Below, in pieces: positions 24,511 to 33,290 of a stretch of DNA of 64,000 nucleotides. How positions within the stretch are numbered: the stretch's first letter is position 1; each line of letters starts with the position of its first letter. Origin of the DNA: Hydrogenophaga sp. GTDB lineage: Bacteria; Pseudomonadota; Gammaproteobacteria; Burkholderiales; Burkholderiaceae_C. The DNA is taken from positions 248,001 to 312,000 of the forward strand of contig NZ_JADMKB010000003.1 in NCBI RefSeq assembly GCF_018780075.1, read 5' to 3'. The position numbers and the translations under genes were made by a program. Below the pieces are notes generated by a model that did not search any database, was not told where the DNA came from, and saw nothing but the letters and a program-made list of their open reading frames with translations.

Positions 24511-26462
24511 GCAATCCAGACGATGTCCGCTTCAGAGTGCGGCCCGGTGCTCCGAAACAGCGAGGCGCAGCCTTCATCAACAAGGTGCTGCGCGAGACCA
24601 ACAAGGCCGGCGCAAAGCTCGGCAAGACGATTGGGAAAGCCAGCCAGCGGCCCGGCTCCAGGTTGGGGCGCGGCCACGTCGCAGCCCGTTTTGCCGGAGC
24701 TTCGCTCATGCCCAATGCCCGGCGCGTGACGATCAAGGCTCGGCTGGTCAATCTGTCCAAGGCTGGGCTGCGGTCGACCGCCGCGCACCTGCGCTACATC
24801 GAACGCGAAGGGGTGGATCGCCAAGGCGGTCCGGGCCACGCCTATGGTACGACCACCGACGCGGCGGATACCGCTGCTTTCGAGGAGCGCGGGCGCGAGG
24901 ATCGGCACCAATTTCGCTTCATCGTTTCACCGGAAGATGCCGAACAACTCGACGATCTGCGCACCTATACCCGGCACCTGATGGCGCGCATTGAGTCCGA
25001 CATGGGCACCCGGTTGGAATGGGTGGCAGTAGATCACTGGAACACCGACAACCCACACACGCACGTCGTCCTGCGCGGCAAGGACGACACTGGCAAAGAC
25101 CTCATCATTTCCCGCGACTACATCGCCGAGGGGATGCGCCGTCGGGCCGCTGAACTGGCAACCGAGTGGCTGGGGCCGCGCACCGAGCTGGAAATCCAGC
25201 GTGCTATGCAGTGTGAAGTCGACCAGGAGCGATGGACGGGGTTGGACCGCACCTTGCAGCGCGAGGTCAAGGACGGCCTGGTGCTGCCGGAGACACTGGC
25301 CGCACCCCGGCTGCTACGCCAGCGACAGATGCTGATCGGCCGCCTGCAGCACTTGCAGCGCATGGGCCTGGCGACCGAAAAGCAGCCCGGCATGTGGGCC
25401 ATTCACGCCGTCGCCGAGTCCACGTTGCGAGCCATGGGCGAGCGTGGCGACATCATCCGCACTATGCAGCGTGCCATGAGCGGCCGGCAGCGCGAGCTGG
25501 CCGTGTTCCAACCCGGCGAGGATGGCCGCGCCATCGTCGGCCGCGTCGTCGGTAAGGGACTGGCCGACGAGCTGCATGACAAGGGCTACCTGATCGTCGA
25601 CGGGATCGACGGCAAGGCGCACTACGTCGCGCTGCCGTCGCTCTCGGAGCTGGAGCAATATCCAACCGGCGCCGTGGTGGAGGTGAAAGGCTCGGTCGAC
25701 GTGCGAGTCGCCGACCGGAACATCACAGCGCTGGCCGTTGATGGCGTGTACCGCACCGATCACCATCTGGCCGTCGCGCAAGGTCAGGCCACGCCCAACC
25801 GTGATCCGCGTGAGGTGGTGGCGGCGCATGTGCGCCGGCTCGAAGCCCTGCGCCGTGCCGGCATCGTGGAGCGCGAGGCTGAAGGCGTCTGGCGCGTGCC
25901 GGGCGACCTTGCTGAGCGAGGCCGTCAGTACGACGCGCAACGTCTTGGCGGTGGTGTGGCGGTGGATCTGAAATCACACCTTACGATTGAGCGGCAGGCC
26001 CGAGTGATCGGCTCCACCTGGCTTGATCAGCGGTTGATCAGCAGTGGCAGGGGGCTGGGTGACCTGGGCTTTGGTGCCGAGGTCAAGGCTGCGCTGCAGC
26101 AACGGGTTGATTTTCTGGCCGAACAGGGGCTGGCTGAGCAACGCGGGCAGCGGGTGATTTTGGCTCCCAATCTGTTGGCGACGTTACGCGGACGCGAGTT
26201 GGCAAAGGCTGCACAGGACATTGCAGCAAAGACCGGCTTGGAGCATCGCCCGGTATCCGACGGTCGGCACGTGGCTGGCATCTATCGCCGCAGCGTCGTG
26301 CTGGTCAGCGGTCGCTTTGCGGTGCTCGATGACAGCATAGGGTTCAGCCTGGTGCCTTGGAAAGGGGCAATCGAGCCTTGGCTAGGACACCATCTCGCAG
26401 CGACTGTGCGCGGCAACCAAGTCTCCTGGGAATTGGGCAGACAGTTGGGGACGGCAGTATAG
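24507..26462 (+). CDS. rlxS: DUF3363 relaxase (RlxS/VirD2-like)
   Basis: A 651-residue relaxase. The N-terminal half has the MobP/VirD2-like fold: a candidate catalytic tyrosine in HLRYIEREGV (Tyr97) and the metal-binding motif DHWNTDNPHTH (His177, His184, His186). The DUF3363 region follows, with QPGMWAIHAVAE, VFQPGEDGRAIVGRVVGKGL and the C-terminal VVLVSGRFAVLDDSIGFSLV then PWLGHHLA. It nicks oriT and leads the strand into the mating channel. The ATG at 24507 overlaps the preceding stop. The last 30 codons have a diverged duplicate at 32170-32258, beyond the terephthalate genes. Cargo begins directly after its stop. Confidence 0.93.
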   Translation: MSNPDDVRFRVRPGAPKQRGAAFINKVLRETNKAGAKLGKTIGKASQRPGSRLGRGHVAARFAGASLMPNARRVTIKARLVNLSKAGLRSTAAHLRYIEREGVDRQGGPGHAYGTTTDAADTAAFEERGREDRHQFRFIVSPEDAEQLDDLRTYTRHLMARIESDMGTRLEWVAVDHWNTDNPHTHVVLRGKDDTGKDLIISRDYIAEGMRRRAAELATEWLGPRTELEIQRAMQCEVDQERWTGLDRTLQREVKDGLVLPETLAAPRLLRQRQMLIGRLQHLQRMGLATEKQPGMWAIHAVAESTLRAMGERGDIIRTMQRAMSGRQRELAVFQPGEDGRAIVGRVVGKGLADELHDKGYLIVDGIDGKAHYVALPSLSELEQYPTGAVVEVKGSVDVRVADRNITALAVDGVYRTDHHLAVAQGQATPNRDPREVVAAHVRRLEALRRAGIVEREAEGVWRVPGDLAERGRQYDAQRLGGGVAVDLKSHLTIERQARVIGSTWLDQRLISSGRGLGDLGFGAEVKAALQQRVDFLAEQGLAEQRGQRVILAPNLLATLRGRELAKAAQDIAAKTGLEHRPVSDGRHVAGIYRRSVVLVSGRFAVLDDSIGFSLVPWKGAIEPWLGHHLAATVRGNQVSWELGRQLGTAV

Positions 26463-26507
26463 ATAGAGGATGTTCGCTTGGACAAGCCAAACTGCAGGCT
26501 GGGTTTG

Positions 26508-27290
26508 TCAACTCAGACGTGAGCGCACCCAGTTCTGACTACGAAGCATGGCCGGCAGCAATTGCTCAATCATTTCACTGGCGGTCATGCGGTCTGCGCG
26601 GCTTGAAAGGCTCAGCGCACCCACCACAGAGCCCCCGAAGTTATAGAGTGGCACAGCAATAGACCGAACACCTACTTCAATCTCTTCGTTGCTCAACGCA
26701 TAGCCGTTATCAGCGCAGGACACCAAGAGCTTACGAAGGCGCACAGGATCCGTGAGAGTGTGCGGCGTCAGCCGACACAGCGGCATGGCATTGAAAAGTG
26801 ATTCAAAGTCGGCACCCGACTTTGAACTCAATAGCACACGTCCAGTCGCTGAGCAGTGCAGCGGCAATCGTGAGCCAACGCCCAGACCCACCGTCAAACT
26901 CTTGCGTGCGGTAGAGCGAGCCGCAACCATTGCTTCCATTCCATGGAGCACGACCACCGAAGCCGATTCTCGGGTTCGCTCGCTCAAGGCATCCAGCGTG
27001 GGCTGCAACAAGCGAGGCAATCGGGTCGAAGTCGAATACGCATAGGCCAAGCGCAGAACCCCGTGATCAAGCCAGAAGCGTTTGCCATCGGTCCGCGCGT
27101 AACCCCCTTGACACAGTGTCAGCAGACAACGTCGCGCGGCCGCCGGGCTAATACCGACCCGACGAGCTGCCTCAGACGAGGTCAGCCGCGCATGCTCATC
27201 GTCGAAAGCTTCGATCAGGCTCAGCCCCTTGGCGAGGCCGGCGATCAAGTCTTTCTCATGGTTTGGCGGGGGGAAAGAAATCGCATTCAT
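26508..27290 (-). CDS. tphR: IclR-family regulator of terephthalate genes (TphR-like)
   Basis: A 260-residue IclR regulator: winged helix (LTSSEAARRVGISPAAARRC) at about residues 35-75, then the effector-binding domain (SASVVVLHGMEAMVAARS, VGSRLPLHCSATGRVLL, IAVPLYNFGGSVVGALSLS). It is of the PcaR/PobR type. It is divergent from tphC, as in Comamonas sp. E6, where TphR activates the operon with terephthalate. The ATG at 27290 begins the conserved part; an in-frame ATG at 27350 would add 20 residues and overlap the promoter region. Confidence 0.85.
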   Translation of the reverse strand: MNAISFPPPNHEKDLIAGLAKGLSLIEAFDDEHARLTSSEAARRVGISPAAARRCLLTLCQGGYARTDGKRFWLDHGVLRLAYAYSTSTRLPRLLQPTLDALSERTRESASVVVLHGMEAMVAARSTARKSLTVGLGVGSRLPLHCSATGRVLLSSKSGADFESLFNAMPLCRLTPHTLTDPVRLRKLLVSCADNGYALSNEEIEVGVRSIAVPLYNFGGSVVGALSLSSRADRMTASEMIEQLLPAMLRSQNWVRSRLS

Positions 27291-27304
27291 GGGACCGGCA
27301 TCAC

Positions 27305-27357
27305 TTTGACAAGCGTCAAAGATATTTTGACGTTTTTGCGATATGCGCAATTTTGAC
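27305..27357. promoter_or_regulatory. palindrome-rich tphR-tphC control region
   Basis: The gap contains TTTGACAAGCGTCAAA (27305-27320), a perfect 6-bp inverted repeat, and TTGCGATATGCGCAA (27336-27350), and TTTTGAC occurs twice more. These are plausible TphR operators and -35 elements for the divergent genes. The exact binding site cannot be told by eye. Confidence 0.5.
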
Positions 27358-27448
27358 TATATCAACCTCGGGCGACAAACGCACACTACGCCCCGTTTTG
27401 ACGACATGTCTGGCTTGGCCGGACTTCCACCACCCGAGGAGAAAACTT

Positions 27449-28414
27449 TTGAAAAAAATCACGATCTGGATCTGCTCGCTAGCCGCCTCTCTCACCTGGA
27501 CCTGCGCGCAAGCCAACGAATTCCCCAGCAAGTTGCTACGTCTAGTTGTTCCGTTCCCGGCAGGTGGCACGGCCGATGTTCTACCGCGCATCCTGAGTGA
27601 AAAGCTGCGCACCCGTTTCCCGGCTGGCGTGATCGTGGAGAACAAACCTGGTGCAGGCGGAAACATTGGTGCCGAGTTTGTGGCCCGCTCCGAGCCAGAT
27701 GGGCACACATTGCTGGTGTCCCCACCGGGACCCATCGCCATTAATCGCAGCCTGTACGCAAAGCTGACCTACGATGCGAGCCAGTGGGTTCCTGTCACGG
27801 TACTGGCAGCCGTGCCCAACGTCTTGGCGGTCAGCAACCGGCTACCGGTCAAAAATGTGGCCGAGCTCATCACCTACCTCAAGGCCAATCCCGGCACTGT
27901 TTCTTATGCATCGCAGGGCAATGGCTCAACCTCGCACCTGACTGCCAACTTGTTCCAGTCCCTGACCGGAACACAGATGGTCCATGTTCCCTACAAAGGC
28001 ACGGCACCCGCACTGACCGATCTCGCTGGTGGCCAGGTGGATGTCTTCTTTGACAACCTCGGCTCCGCAAGCACGCTGTACAAAGCCGGCAAGATTCGCA
28101 TCCTGGCCGTCGCGGACAGCAAGCGCGCATCTATCGTCAAAGAAGTACCAACCTTTGCTGAAGTCGGCGTCACCGGCATGCAAGCCGTGACTTGGTTCGC
28201 CGTTGTCGCACCACCCGGCACCCCAGCTGTCGTCGTCACGAAACTCAACAGCGCACTGGTCGACATTCTCAAGCAGCCTGAAGTGCAGCAACGCTTTGCC
28301 GAGCAAGGCGCCGAAGCCGTGGGCAACACCTCAGAACAGATGAGCCAATTCGTTCGCGGAGAAGCTGCACGCTGGGCCAAGGTTATCAAGGATTCCAACG
28401 TCACGGTTGACTGA
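27449..28414 (+). CDS. tphC: Bug/TctC-type terephthalate-binding receptor (TphC-like)
   Basis: A 321-residue periplasmic receptor of the tripartite tricarboxylate transporter (Bug) family: a signal peptide (cleaved near CAQA), then [50 protein letters not shown] and [19 protein letters not shown]. The start is a TTG at 27449 after GAGGAGAAAAC; no ATG or GTG suits. The likely partner is the TpiBA membrane pair at 37546-39564. In Comamonas sp. E6, TphC delivers terephthalate to TpiA-TpiB. It is the first gene of the tph operon. Confidence 0.88.
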   Translation: MKKITIWICSLAASLTWTCAQANEFPSKLLRLVVPFPAGGTADVLPRILSEKLRTRFPAGVIVENKPGAGGNIGAEFVARSEPDGHTLLVSPPGPIAINRSLYAKLTYDASQWVPVTVLAAVPNVLAVSNRLPVKNVAELITYLKANPGTVSYASQGNGSTSHLTANLFQSLTGTQMVHVPYKGTAPALTDLAGGQVDVFFDNLGSASTLYKAGKIRILAVADSKRASIVKEVPTFAEVGVTGMQAVTWFAVVAPPGTPAVVVTKLNSALVDILKQPEVQQRFAEQGAEAVGNTSEQMSQFVRGEAARWAKVIKDSNVTVD

Positions 28415-28452
28415 CCGGCGACACATCAACCAGCAAACTCAAGGAAGCGACC

Positions 28453-29691
28453 ATGAAACAGACTCACCCCATCACATGGGAGCGGGGGCTACAAACCCGC
28501 GTACCGTATGCCGTCTACCAACGCCAAGACATTCTTGAACAGGAACAGAAACGCGTCTACGAAGGTCCTGCCTGGAACTACCTCTGCCTGGAAGCTGAGA
28601 TTCCCGAGCCAGGCAGCTATCGCACGACATTTGTCGGCCAAACACCCGTTGTTGTGGCACGCGACATAGACGGCGACATCTACGCCTTCGAAAACCGTTG
28701 CTCCCACCGCGGCGCGTTGATCTGTCTAGAGAAATCCGGTACGGCCAAGGACTTCCAGTGCGTCTATCACGCTTGGACCTACAACCTGCAGGGCACACTC
28801 AAGGGTGTGGCCTTTGAAGCGGGTCTCGACGGTGCCGGCGGCATGCCGCCCTCCTTCTGCAAGGACAAGCACTCCCCGCGCAAACTGCGTATCGCTGTTT
28901 TCTGCGGCCTCGTGTTCGGCAGCTTCAGCGACGAGGTGGACAGCATTGAGGACTACCTAGGCCCAGAAATCTGCTCGCGCATTGAACGTGTGCTGAACAA
29001 GCCGGTGGAGGTTATCGGTCGCTTCACGCAGGCGCTGCCGAACAACTGGAAGCTCTACTTTGAGAACGTCAAGGACAGCTACCACGCCAGCCTGCTGCAT
29101 CTTTTCTTCACCACCTTTCGCCTCAACCGCCTGTCGCAACGCGGCGCGGTGATCGTGAGCGAATCGGGTGGCCATCACGTGAGCTATTCGATGGTGGACG
29201 CGCCGCAGGCCGAAGCAGGCAAGCAATACCAGGAGCAGGGTCTGCGCTCCGACCAAGAGGGTTACAAGCTCGCCGACCCGACCTTGCTGGCCGGCTTCAA
29301 GGAATTCGAGGATGGCATCACGCTTCAGATCCTCTCGGTTTTCCCAGGCTTTGTGCTGCAGCAGATCCAGAACTGCCTTGCCATCCGCCAGGTGCTCCCG
29401 CGCGGGGTGGAAGAAACCGACCTGAACTGGACCTACCTCGGTTATGCCGACGACACGCCCGCTCAGCGTGAAGTGCGCCTCAAGCAGGCCAATCTGATCG
29501 GGCCAGCCGGTTTTGTCTCAATGGAAGACGGTGCCGTCGGTGGCTTTGTTCAACGCGGCATAGCGACCGCTGGCGACGACGAAGCAGTTATCGAGATGGG
29601 CGGTGACAGCACCTCTTCGAGCCCGTCGCGGGTGACCGAGGCCTCGGTGCGCGGTTTTTGGAAGCTGTATCGCCGCCTCATGGATATCTAG
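28453..29691 (+). CDS. tphA2: terephthalate 1,2-dioxygenase, large oxygenase subunit
   Basis: A 412-residue Rieske oxygenase alpha subunit. The Rieske centre is C83-x-H85 (RCSHRGAL) and C103-x2-H106 (CVYHAW). The catalytic iron site is D208, H211 and H216 ([10 protein letters not shown]). The sequence closely follows TphA2 of Comamonas as I recall it, for example [20 protein letters not shown] and [11 protein letters not shown]. With TphA3 and the TphA1 reductase it dihydroxylates terephthalate to 1,2-dihydroxy-3,5-cyclohexadiene-1,4-dicarboxylate. The gene order tphC-A2-A3-B-A1 matches the E6 operon exactly. Confidence 0.93.
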   Translation: MKQTHPITWERGLQTRVPYAVYQRQDILEQEQKRVYEGPAWNYLCLEAEIPEPGSYRTTFVGQTPVVVARDIDGDIYAFENRCSHRGALICLEKSGTAKDFQCVYHAWTYNLQGTLKGVAFEAGLDGAGGMPPSFCKDKHSPRKLRIAVFCGLVFGSFSDEVDSIEDYLGPEICSRIERVLNKPVEVIGRFTQALPNNWKLYFENVKDSYHASLLHLFFTTFRLNRLSQRGAVIVSESGGHHVSYSMVDAPQAEAGKQYQEQGLRSDQEGYKLADPTLLAGFKEFEDGITLQILSVFPGFVLQQIQNCLAIRQVLPRGVEETDLNWTYLGYADDTPAQREVRLKQANLIGPAGFVSMEDGAVGGFVQRGIATAGDDEAVIEMGGDSTSSSPSRVTEASVRGFWKLYRRLMDI

Positions 29692-29702
29692 GAGCATCTG
29701 AC

Positions 29703-30179
29703 ATGAACAACACTCTTTCACTGCGCGAGCGGATCGCGGCATTTCAGGCGGCCTACATCCGCTGCATCGACACCAACCAACTGGAAAGCTGGCCAGAGTT
29801 CTTTCTGCCTCAATGCCAATACACCGTGACCACGGCCGACAACCAGCGCGACGGCTTGGCCGCCGGCCTGATCTGGGCCAACAACCGCGCCATGTTGCAG
29901 GACAGAATTTCGGCACTGCGCAACGCCAACGTCTACGAACGGCACAGCTACCGCCACCTCGTCGGCCTGCCCTTCATCACTGGCGAGCAGCCTGCAACAG
30001 CCAGTTGCGAAACGCCCTTCATGGTGGCCCGCATCATGCACGATGGGCACACCGACCTCTACTTCACCGGCGTCTATCACGACGAGTTCGACGCTTCGGG
30101 CGATGCCCTGCTCCTGCGCAGCCGTGTTGTGGTGTGCGACAGCAGCCGCGTCGATACCCTGCTGGCCGTCCCGCTGTGA
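29703..30179 (+). CDS. tphA3: terephthalate 1,2-dioxygenase, small oxygenase subunit
   Basis: A 158-residue aromatic-dioxygenase beta subunit (NTF2-like fold): RIAAFQAAYIRCIDTNQLES, DRISALRNANVYERHSYRHL, and a C-terminal VVVCDSSRVDTLLAVPL typical of TphA3. It supports assembly of the alpha3-beta3 hexamer. The ATG at 29703 follows TAGGAGCATCTG, 11 bp after tphA2. The stop overlaps the GTG of tphB. Confidence 0.92.
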   Translation: MNNTLSLRERIAAFQAAYIRCIDTNQLESWPEFFLPQCQYTVTTADNQRDGLAAGLIWANNRAMLQDRISALRNANVYERHSYRHLVGLPFITGEQPATASCETPFMVARIMHDGHTDLYFTGVYHDEFDASGDALLLRSRVVVCDSSRVDTLLAVPL

Positions 30180-31132
30180 TCTCACAGGCTGTTCGAATTG
30201 CATTGCCGCTGGGTGACCCCAACGGCATCGGACCGGAAATTGCGCTCAAGACAGCCGCAGCCTATGCGGGACGTCCCGACGTTTTCCTGACGCTGTTCGG
30301 GCCACAGGTTGTACTTCAGCAGACGGCGCAGTGCCTTGGGCTGACTGACCTGTTGGCCGCCACGCCAGTGGTATTCACAGCGGCCATGCCGACCGGGACC
30401 TTCCAGCCTGGACGGGTGTGCGCAGAGGCTGGATCGGCCATGATCTCGGCTGCCAGCTCTGCCATCACCGCCACCCGGCGTGGCGATTTCGATGCGGTGG
30501 TGGCCGGCCCGCACCACGAAACCGCCGTGCATCTGGCAGGCATCCCTTTTTCGGGCTACCCCTCGCTGGTGGCAAGTGTCTGCGGCCAGCCCGAGGACAG
30601 CGTATTTTTGTTACTGGTGGGCGGCGGCCTGCATATCGTGCATGCGACGCTGCACGAGAGCGTGCAGCACGCTCTCGACCGCCTGACGTCTGAACTGGTC
30701 GTGCAGGCTGCTCTGGCCGGCATGCGCGCCATGCAGCGCCTGGGCATGAACGCGCCGACCATCGGTCTGTTCGGCATCAATCCGCATGCAGGTGAAAACG
30801 GCCTGTTCGGAGATGCGGACGAGCGCATCACCAAGCCGGCCGCCGAACGCCTGCGCGCCGTCGGCCTACAGGTAGATGGCCCTATTGGGGCAGACACTCT
30901 GCTGGCGGAGCGCCGCCACGACTTGTATGTCGCCATGCTGCATGACCAGGGCCATATCCCGATCAAGCTGTTGAGTCCCAAACAGGCCAGCGCCTTGTCA
31001 ATCGGTGCCGACGTGATTCTGTCCAGCGTGGGTCACGGCAGCGCTATGGATATCGCTGGCCAGTGCATTGCCGATGCCAGGGCCATGATCAATACCGTCG
31101 CTCGGCTTGCTGCCGTGCCGGTCCCAACCTGA
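30176..31132 (+). CDS. tphB: terephthalate dihydrodiol dehydrogenase, PdxA family
   Basis: A 318-residue PdxA-family dehydrogenase. Family blocks are LPLGDPNGIGPEIALK, VAGPHHETAVHLAGIPFSGY, GINPHAGENGLFG and MLHDQGHIPIKLL, which hold the metal-binding histidines. TphB oxidises and decarboxylates the terephthalate dihydrodiol to protocatechuate, using NAD and zinc. A PdxA homologue inside a Rieske operon is the hallmark of terephthalate loci. The GTG at 30176 overlaps the tphA3 stop and gives the expected length (the Comamonas protein is about 315 residues). True pyridoxal synthesis is unlikely in this context. Confidence 0.9.
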   Translation: MISQAVRIALPLGDPNGIGPEIALKTAAAYAGRPDVFLTLFGPQVVLQQTAQCLGLTDLLAATPVVFTAAMPTGTFQPGRVCAEAGSAMISAASSAITATRRGDFDAVVAGPHHETAVHLAGIPFSGYPSLVASVCGQPEDSVFLLLVGGGLHIVHATLHESVQHALDRLTSELVVQAALAGMRAMQRLGMNAPTIGLFGINPHAGENGLFGDADERITKPAAERLRAVGLQVDGPIGADTLLAERRHDLYVAMLHDQGHIPIKLLSPKQASALSIGADVILSSVGHGSAMDIAGQCIADARAMINTVARLAAVPVPT

Positions 31133-31140
31133 ACCATTCA

Positions 31141-32169
31141 ATGACGAATCAGATCAAGATCGAAGGCAGCGAAGTCGCCTTCTCCTGCGAGCACGGCGAG
31201 ACTGTTCTCGATGCCGCCACACGAAACGGTATTGAACTGCCTTATTCGTGTCGCAAGGGCGTATGCGGCAATTGCCGCGGTCTGGTGCTCGAAGGCCAAC
31301 TGGTGCCAAGCACCGCAGGCGGAAGTGCCGAGGCCGGCATTCACGCGCCCAACGAGCATCTGTTCTGCCATGCACAGGCTGCCAGCGACTTGCTGATCCG
31401 GCCGCGTAGTTGGCAGCGCATCGACCCGGATGCGCGCAAGACCCTGCAAGCCAAGGTATTCCGCGTGACGCAGGCGGCCAGCGACGTGACCGTGCTGCAA
31501 CTGCGCTTTGCCGCCGGCATGCGTGCGAAGTTCCTGGCCGGTCAGTACCTGCAGGTAGTCCTGCCCGATGGCCAGCGCCGCTCTTACTCCATGGCCAATG
31601 CGCCGCATGAGAGTGATGGCGTGCAGTTGCATATCCGTCATGTGCCCGGTGGCCACTTCAGCATGGACGTCTTGCCCGGCCTCAAACCTGGCGACTTCTT
31701 GCAGCTCGAATTGCCACATGGCGATTTCTGGCTGCGCGAGGACAGCGAGCGCCCCTTGGTCATGGTGGCGGGCGGTACCGGATTTGCCCCGCTCAAATCG
31801 ATCATTGACCACATGGTGCGCCGCAAGATCTGGCGCCCACTGACGCTGTACTGGGGGTCGCGCCTGCCCGAAGGCCTCTATGCCCAAGAGACTATCGCCC
31901 GGTGGCAGCAGGGCCAGCTACGCGATCTGCGCTACGTACCGGTCGTCAGCGAAGTCGGCAATGACGTATTGTGGCGAGGCCGTACCGGCCTTGTTCACGA
32001 AGCTGTACTCTCGGATGAGGCCGACCTGAGCGGTCATGACGTTTACGCCTGCGGTGCTCCGGCCATGGTGGCAGCACTACGGCGCGCCTGTATCGAGCAG
32101 CGGGGCTTGCCGGAACAACGATTTTTCAGTGACGCCTTCGTAAGCCAGGCACTCCATGGAACTCGGTAG
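31141..32169 (+). CDS. tphA1: terephthalate dioxygenase reductase
   Basis: A 342-residue reductase with an N-terminal plant-type [2Fe-2S] domain (YSCRKGVCGNCRGL), an FAD domain (RRSYSMANAP) and an NAD domain (VMVAGGTGFAPLKSIIDHM). It passes electrons from NADH to the TphA2A3 oxygenase. The domain order matches Comamonas TphA1. It lies 8 bp after tphB. Immediately after its stop begins a diverged fragment of a relaxase 3' end, so the operon ends at a recombination junction. Confidence 0.92.
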   Translation: MTNQIKIEGSEVAFSCEHGETVLDAATRNGIELPYSCRKGVCGNCRGLVLEGQLVPSTAGGSAEAGIHAPNEHLFCHAQAASDLLIRPRSWQRIDPDARKTLQAKVFRVTQAASDVTVLQLRFAAGMRAKFLAGQYLQVVLPDGQRRSYSMANAPHESDGVQLHIRHVPGGHFSMDVLPGLKPGDFLQLELPHGDFWLREDSERPLVMVAGGTGFAPLKSIIDHMVRRKIWRPLTLYWGSRLPEGLYAQETIARWQQGQLRDLRYVPVVSEVGNDVLWRGRTGLVHEAVLSDEADLSGHDVYACGAPAMVAALRRACIEQRGLPEQRFFSDAFVSQALHGTR

Positions 32170-32258
32170 TCGAGCCTTGGCTAGGGAAGAAGCTCGCAGC
32201 ATCGGCGCGCGGCAGTCAGGTCTCCCTGAAATTGGACCGTCAGTTGGGAACAGCGGTA
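32170..32258 (+). pseudogene. diverged fragment of the relaxase (rlxS) 3' end
   Basis: Read in one frame this stretch gives EPWLGKKLAASARG, then QVSLKLDRQLGTAV, matching the last 30 residues of the intact relaxase (EPWLGHHLAATVRG, then QVSWELGRQLGTAV) with several substitutions and no gap. The frame continues past the homologous stop for about 12 codons. The rest of the gene is absent. It marks where a second relaxase copy was once followed by the isophthalate genes. No other gene is seen between 32259 and 32361. Confidence 0.85.
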
Positions 32259-32361
32259 TTGATCAAGGTTGATTGGCGGTTACGACCCCATTGAGCATCG
32301 TGCTTTCGCATCGAAACATTGGGTGTTATCCACCACACGAACCGGCGCCACTATGGCAAAT

Positions 32362-33141
32362 TCAACTGGTCACCGCACCAGCTTTCGCCGAGAGTTCGCG
32401 TGAAGCATCAAGCAACAACGCCACGATCTGCCGCACGCGCACGTCATCCAAGCGCGCGCTCGGGCCATAGACTGCAAGGGACCCAATCACCTTGCCTGCG
32501 GCGGTACTAAACGGCACTGCCATGGCCACCGCGCCCTTGATAAGCTCGTCTCGACTGATGGCGTAGCCAGCCTCTCGGATACGAACCAGTCCTTCAAGGT
32601 ATGCCGGCTGCTGATCGGGCGGCACTTTACCGTCGAGGTAGCTGGCCGCGTCCTTTACAAAGGCTAGGATCGCTCGCCCGCTCGCACCCAGGATCACACT
32701 CTCACTGTGTCCCACTCCACGCTTGAAGCTTAGCGGCTGCGGACTGGGAATTTCCGCCACGCAGACCCGCTCCCGGCCATGGTGAACCAGCAGCGCAACG
32801 GTCTCGCCAGTCTGCTCCCACAGGCGGCGCATCATGGGCTGCGACAACTCCGCCAAGTCTAAGCCTGAGGTCCAGACGTGGGCTAGGTGTGCCACCGAGG
32901 GTCCGAGTTGGAAGCGCTGCGGCTCGCCCGCAGCCACTATGAAGCCACGCAACTCCAGGGTCTTCAGCAGACGATAAAGGGTGGGCCGGCTCAAGTCGAC
33001 ACGCCGCAAAAGTTCGCTTGCGCTCAGTTGCCGGTCGCCCGCCCGAAAGGCCAGCAGGATGTCAAGCGCGCGATCCACCGAGCGCACCCCCTCCCCCGAT
33101 TTCTCTGCTGGAGCCCAACTGACGGTGCTTTCGTTACTCAT
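32362..33141 (-). CDS. iphR: IclR-family regulator of the isophthalate genes (IphR-like)
   Basis: A 259-residue IclR regulator: helix-turn-helix (RQLSASELLRRVDLSRPTLY, residues about 33-70), then the ligand domain (VALLVHHGRERVCVAEIPS, SVILGASGRAILAF, AVPFSTAAGKVIGSLAVYG). It is divergent from iphA, with a palindrome and a clear promoter in the gap. In Comamonas sp. E6 an IclR-type repressor IphR controls iphACBD. The ATG at 33141 gives the family-length protein; an ATG at 33234 would extend into the promoter. Confidence 0.8.
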   Translation of the reverse strand: MSNESTVSWAPAEKSGEGVRSVDRALDILLAFRAGDRQLSASELLRRVDLSRPTLYRLLKTLELRGFIVAAGEPQRFQLGPSVAHLAHVWTSGLDLAELSQPMMRRLWEQTGETVALLVHHGRERVCVAEIPSPQPLSFKRGVGHSESVILGASGRAILAFVKDAASYLDGKVPPDQQPAYLEGLVRIREAGYAISRDELIKGAVAMAVPFSTAAGKVIGSLAVYGPSARLDDVRVRQIVALLLDASRELSAKAGAVTS

Positions 33142-33199
33142 GATCGTCCCGACTACTTTGTGCTGGTAGGTGGTGATTGTACGAAATACGTCCATCAGG

Positions 33200-33214
33200 C
33201 GGACATCTTGTCCG
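33200..33214. promoter_or_regulatory. candidate IphR operator
   Basis: CGGACA-TCT-TGTCCG is a perfect 6-bp inverted repeat, six bases upstream of the -35 of the iphA promoter and upstream of the regulator start, a suitable place for an IclR protein to control both directions. Confidence 0.5.
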
Positions 33215-33220
33215 TTTTCT

Positions 33221-33248
33221 TTGACATGAATCAAACGATCCAGATAAT
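33221..33248 (+). promoter_or_regulatory. sigma-70 promoter of the iph operon
   Basis: TTGACA at 33221-33226, 16 bp, then GATAAT at 33243-33248, close to consensus. The predicted start of transcription is about 35 bp before the iphA ATG. Confidence 0.65.
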
Positions 33249-33290
33249 GGACAGGCGTCTCATCTGACGTACACCAATAGGAGACCCCAA

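Noticed and set aside
30176-31132. PdxA of vitamin B6 synthesis
   Set aside because: The gene sits between dioxygenase subunit and reductase genes in the order of the terephthalate operon, so the TphB role is far more likely.
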